Positions 4,023 through 6,923 of a stretch of DNA of 6,923 nt are shown here, piece by piece. The translations under genes and the position numbers were made by a program. The notes below the pieces were generated by a model. The model worked only from the letters and a program-made list of their open reading frames with translations. It did no database searches and had not been told where the DNA came from. The DNA is from Lentimicrobium sp. (GTDB lineage Bacteria; Bacteroidota; Bacteroidia; Bacteroidales; Lentimicrobiaceae), in the NCBI GenBank assembly GCA_013336205.1, contig JAAXUD010000148.1, positions 1-6,923 of the forward strand, read 5' to 3'. How positions within the stretch are numbered: position 1 is the first letter of the stretch; each line of letters begins with the position of its first letter.

Positions 4023-6923
4023 TTATTCTGAGCCAGCGTATTCGGAGGGACTGCAACCAAATTGCTTTTTGAATGCACGTGAGAAATAGGCATTGTCAGT
4101 AAAGCCCACTTTGTAACCGATTTCGGAAACCGAACCGACCTTTTGCTTTAATAAGTCTGCGCCACGTTGCAAGCGGAAAGCACGAATCAACTGTCCCGGC
4201 GGTTGATCAATCAGGGCATTAAGTTTCCGGTTGAGCTGGGTCACACTCATGTTAACATTTTCTGCAAGCATTTCGACTGTGAATCGCTCATTACTAAAAT
4301 TCGAATCGATTGTTTGTATCACTTTTCCCATAAAGGCCTGGTCAGCCGAAACCATACTTACCTCCGATGGTTTAATGACCATTGATTTACTGAACCGTTT
4401 TTTGAGCTGAATCCGCTGATGAAGGAGGTTTTTTATGGTTGCTTTCAACTCCTTTGCGCTGAAGGGTTTGGTAAGGTAGGCGTCAATGCCCGACTCCAGT
4501 CCCGTAATTTTATCGTCGAGCGCGCTTTTGGCCGTTAACATGACCATAGGTATATGGCTGGTTTTTTCGTTGATCCTGATTGCTTTGCAAAACTGGTAAC
4601 CGTCCATCCTTGGCATCATTACGTCGGTAATGATGAGATCGGGAATCTGTTCCTCAGCCATCACCACCCCCTCTTCTCCGTGCCGCGCCTCATTTACCAG
4701 GTAATCAGCCTCGAGTTGCTCCCGGATATAAGTTCGCACATCATCGTTATCTTCCACAATCAGGATGATTTCCCTGTCTTCGTTTGCCGGTTGACCGTGG
4801 TAACCAGCCTCCGCCAGAAGTTCAGTTTCTTCAAAATCCGCAGGTGCTTTTTCAGCAGGAGACTCAACATCCGAAGTTGTTCTTTGACTGGCATAAGCTA
4901 AACCATTGTTTTCCACAGAAAGTGTCAGGATAAATTCCGAGCCTTCGTCCACAACACTCTTTACGGCCAGTTTGCCTTTGTGCAATTCGACAAGTTCTTT
5001 GGCAAGCGCAAGCCCGATTCCTGTGCCTTCATGCTCGCGGGTACTCGTCCCGTCCACCTGGTAAAAACGGTCGAAGATATTTTCCAGCCTGTCTTCCGGA
5101 ATTCCACAGCCTGTATCTTTTATGCTGATAGCGACCAGATTGTTTGGCTCCAATGCAATCGTAACCTTAATTTTTCCATTTTCAGGGGTAAATTTGAAAG
5201 CATTCGACAGGAGATTGTTAAATACTTTTTCCATTTTATCAGGATCAAAAAGTACCGGGATGTGATTGGAAGTCGTTTCAAAGCCGAGTTCAATTTTTTT
5301 TGCGGAAGCCAATGATTCAAACGAGAAGAAAAGACTTTTCAGGAAAGAGACAATATTATGATTTGCTGCTTTGAGTTCCATGCTGCCAGCCTCGAGTTTC
5401 GACAAATCAAGCAACTCATTGATTAGTGTTAACAGCCTGCGGGCATTGCGGTTGGCTACCTGGAGTTTCCCTTTTTCCTTTATTTCGATGCCGGACGACA
5501 TCACACTCTCTATCTGCCCCAGGATAAGGGTAAGCGGAGTGCGGAATTCATGTGAAATGTTGGCAAAGAAGTGTGATTTCATCTGATCCAGATTCCGCAG
5601 CGTTTCTGTTTCTACTTTTTCAAGCTTGAGCTGATTGCGGAGCAGAATTCTGGTCATCTCGTAGCGTCTTACCGCAAACAGCCCCAGAAAAAACAGCAGG
5701 ATGTACAATGAAATTGCCCACCAGGTAAACCACCAGGGCGGCAACACCTCAAAACTATAGGTGACTGGCTCACTCCAGATACCATCCGGACTTTTGGCCC
5801 GTAGTTTAAAGGTGTAAGTTCCCTGCCCGAGGTTGCTGTACTCAGCCGTAGTCTTATGGCTCAAAGGGCTCCAATGCTTATCGCTTCCTTCGAGCATAAA
5901 CTGGTAATGGACCATGAATGGCTTTGCTGTTTCGATGCCTACAAAATCGAAACTAATAGTGTTGTGTGTGTATGGCAATACCAGGTTTTCCGGAATTGCA
6001 TGGAATGGTCTGATCTGGTCAAAGCGGATTTTCCTGAATTCACGGATCAGTGTATCGCGTTCACTTTCACTTAATCTCCTGTCAAAAACGTTTAATTCGT
6101 CATGCAGGTATGCAGGGATACCTTTGCGGGATTTTATGATTTCATTTTTTGATGCCCGTGCTCTCTGTAGGCTATGCCAACTGATGTTTTCATGATTTAT
6201 GCCTACGTTCTGGATAAAGACATGCGGAGCCTGGCTATTTCTGCGGACCTTTTTATAGTCAAAACACACCAGTTTATCACCGGTTCCCGCCCAAACGAAT
6301 CCACGACTGTCAATAAGCATACTGTAATTGTTGCTGACATCTTTTATCGGGTAACCTGTTTTTTGGTTGAAATTTTCAATGCCATCTTTTGCAATATGGT
6401 TGGCTGCAGCATCTAAACCACCTTTGAGGATTGTTAAGCCCAGGCTGGTACCAATGATTATATTGCCTTCTGCATCTTCAAGAATGCCATACACCACATC
6501 GTTTGTAAGGCCGTTTGAAGTATTGAAGTTTTCAAAAATGTTCTCAGTGATGGTTGAAACCTCGTTTTTTGCCAATTTCTCAACCCAATTATTCCGCACC
6601 ACGGAAACTCCTCCACCCCAGCTTCCGATCAACAGATTTCCTGATTTATCTTCGGTTACGATTGATAATTTGTTGTCGGGAAGTCCCTGTTCTTTTGTGA
6701 AATTGATGAAATTTTTGCCATCAAACCTGCTCAGCCCGCCGCGGGTTGCAAACCAGATCGCCCCTGTTTTATCTTCATGAGTGCTCCAGACGGTATTGTT
6801 GACAAGGCCCTGAGTAGTGGTGTAATTGGTAAAGGATTTTCCATCAAATTTGCTTAATCCTCCTTCGTAAGTTCCTGTCCAGATGTTTCCTCTGCTGTCT
6901 TCCTTAAGACTTATTACGCCGGG
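4023..6923 (-). CDS. Hybrid two-component system sensor/regulator (propeller-Y_Y_Y-TM-kinase-receiver-AraC), N-terminus outside window
   Basis: The frame is open from the window edge at 6923 down to TAA at 4023-4025, giving 966 C-terminal residues; an internal TTG at 6632 is not a real start because propeller repeats continue upstream of it. Order (visible numbering): Reg_prop blades with EDxxGNIW-type cores at about 8-28, 50-69, 91-109, 149-169 and 204-222; a Y_Y_Y domain (about 315-395); one membrane helix rich in Trp and Leu (397-418); HisKA with the H box ISHEFRTPL (His458); HATPase_c with NNLLSNAFKF (569-578), DTGCGIP (603-609) and GTGIG (633-637); a receiver (about 718-835) with ITDVMMP (Asp767), Thr797 and Lys819; and an AraC-type HTH (about 865-963). 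All key residues are present, so it should be active. By family, the periplasmic propeller binds a ligand, often an oligosaccharide, and the cytoplasmic part activates nearby genes. Full members run to about 1,300-1,400 residues. Confidence 0.95.
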   Translation of the reverse strand, partial: PGVISLKEDSRGNIWTGTYEGGLSKFDGKSFTNYTTTQGLVNNTVWSTHEDKTGAIWFATRGGLSRFDGKNFINFTKEQGLPDNKLSIVTEDKSGNLLIGSWGGGVSVVRNNWVEKLAKNEVSTITENIFENFNTSNGLTNDVVYGILEDAEGNIIIGTSLGLTILKGGLDAAANHIAKDGIENFNQKTGYPIKDVSNNYSMLIDSRGFVWAGTGDKLVCFDYKKVRRNSQAPHVFIQNVGINHENISWHSLQRARASKNEIIKSRKGIPAYLHDELNVFDRRLSESERDTLIREFRKIRFDQIRPFHAIPENLVLPYTHNTISFDFVGIETAKPFMVHYQFMLEGSDKHWSPLSHKTTAEYSNLGQGTYTFKLRAKSPDGIWSEPVTYSFEVLPPWWFTWWAISLYILLFFLGLFAVRRYEMTRILLRNQLKLEKVETETLRNLDQMKSHFFANISHEFRTPLTLILGQIESVMSSGIEIKEKGKLQVANRNARRLLTLINELLDLSKLEAGSMELKAANHNIVSFLKSLFFSFESLASAKKIELGFETTSNHIPVLFDPDKMEKVFNNLLSNAFKFTPENGKIKVTIALEPNNLVAISIKDTGCGIPEDRLENIFDRFYQVDGTSTREHEGTGIGLALAKELVELHKGKLAVKSVVDEGSEFILTLSVENNGLAYASQRTTSDVESPAEKAPADFEETELLAEAGYHGQPANEDREIILIVEDNDDVRTYIREQLEADYLVNEARHGEEGVVMAEEQIPDLIITDVMMPRMDGYQFCKAIRINEKTSHIPMVMLTAKSALDDKITGLESGIDAYLTKPFSAKELKATIKNLLHQRIQLKKRFSKSMVIKPSEVSMVSADQAFMGKVIQTIDSNFSNERFTVEMLAENVNMSVTQLNRKLNALIDQPPGQLIRAFRLQRGADLLKQKVGSVSEIGYKVGFTDNAYFSRAFKKQFGCSPSEYAGSE

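Noticed and set aside
6630..6632. TTG as start of the HTCS (869-residue version)
   Set aside because: The frame stays open to 6923 and the upstream 97 codons encode further Reg_prop blades, so this is an internal leucine codon.

Overview
The window looks like a chromosomal segment from a member of the Bacteroidota (Bacteroidetes). Three things point there: a C-terminal type IX secretion (T9SS) sorting domain on one protein, a hybrid two-component system that fuses a sensor propeller, histidine kinase, receiver and AraC-type DNA-binding domain, and start regions without obvious Shine-Dalgarno sequences. No rRNA, tRNA, CRISPR array or transposase is visible. All six genes lie on the minus strand, so transcription runs from high to low coordinates. 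Both outer genes are cut by the window edges.

Layout in transcription order: (1) 6923-4023, the C-terminal 966 residues of a hybrid two-component sensor/regulator (HTCS). (2) A 242-bp spacer (4022-3781) with a GC-rich stem-loop. (3) 3780-3004, a secreted protein of unknown function that appears to hold two copies of a ferredoxin-like alpha/beta unit. (4) 2939-1551, a secreted esterase-fold protein with an N-terminal CBM20/CBM48-like domain and a T9SS sorting tail. (5) 1492-992, a small lipoprotein with an NTF2/SnoaL-like look. (6) 988-551, a 145-residue unrecognised cytosolic-looking protein that starts at GTG, one codon after the previous stop and in the same frame. (7) 428-1, the N-terminal 142 residues of an AmpG/PAT-like major facilitator transporter.

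Genes (3)-(6) are spaced 3 to 64 bp apart and probably form one operon. The transporter, after a 122-bp spacer, may belong to it or have its own promoter. A working reading (inference) is that the HTCS senses an external ligand and controls a small export/uptake module: a cell-surface or secreted esterase, two small envelope proteins and an inner-membrane importer. No SusC/SusD pair or glycoside hydrolase is visible, so a standard polysaccharide utilisation locus is not demonstrated.

The most unusual structural points are a 39-bp imperfect direct repeat (32/39 identical) that frames the esterase gene, a perfect 10-bp-stem hairpin inside the esterase signal-peptide codons, and the same-frame single-stop junction between genes (5) and (6). 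I see no clear evidence of a wholly new system; the best candidates are the two unrecognised proteins and their linkage to the HTCS and esterase.
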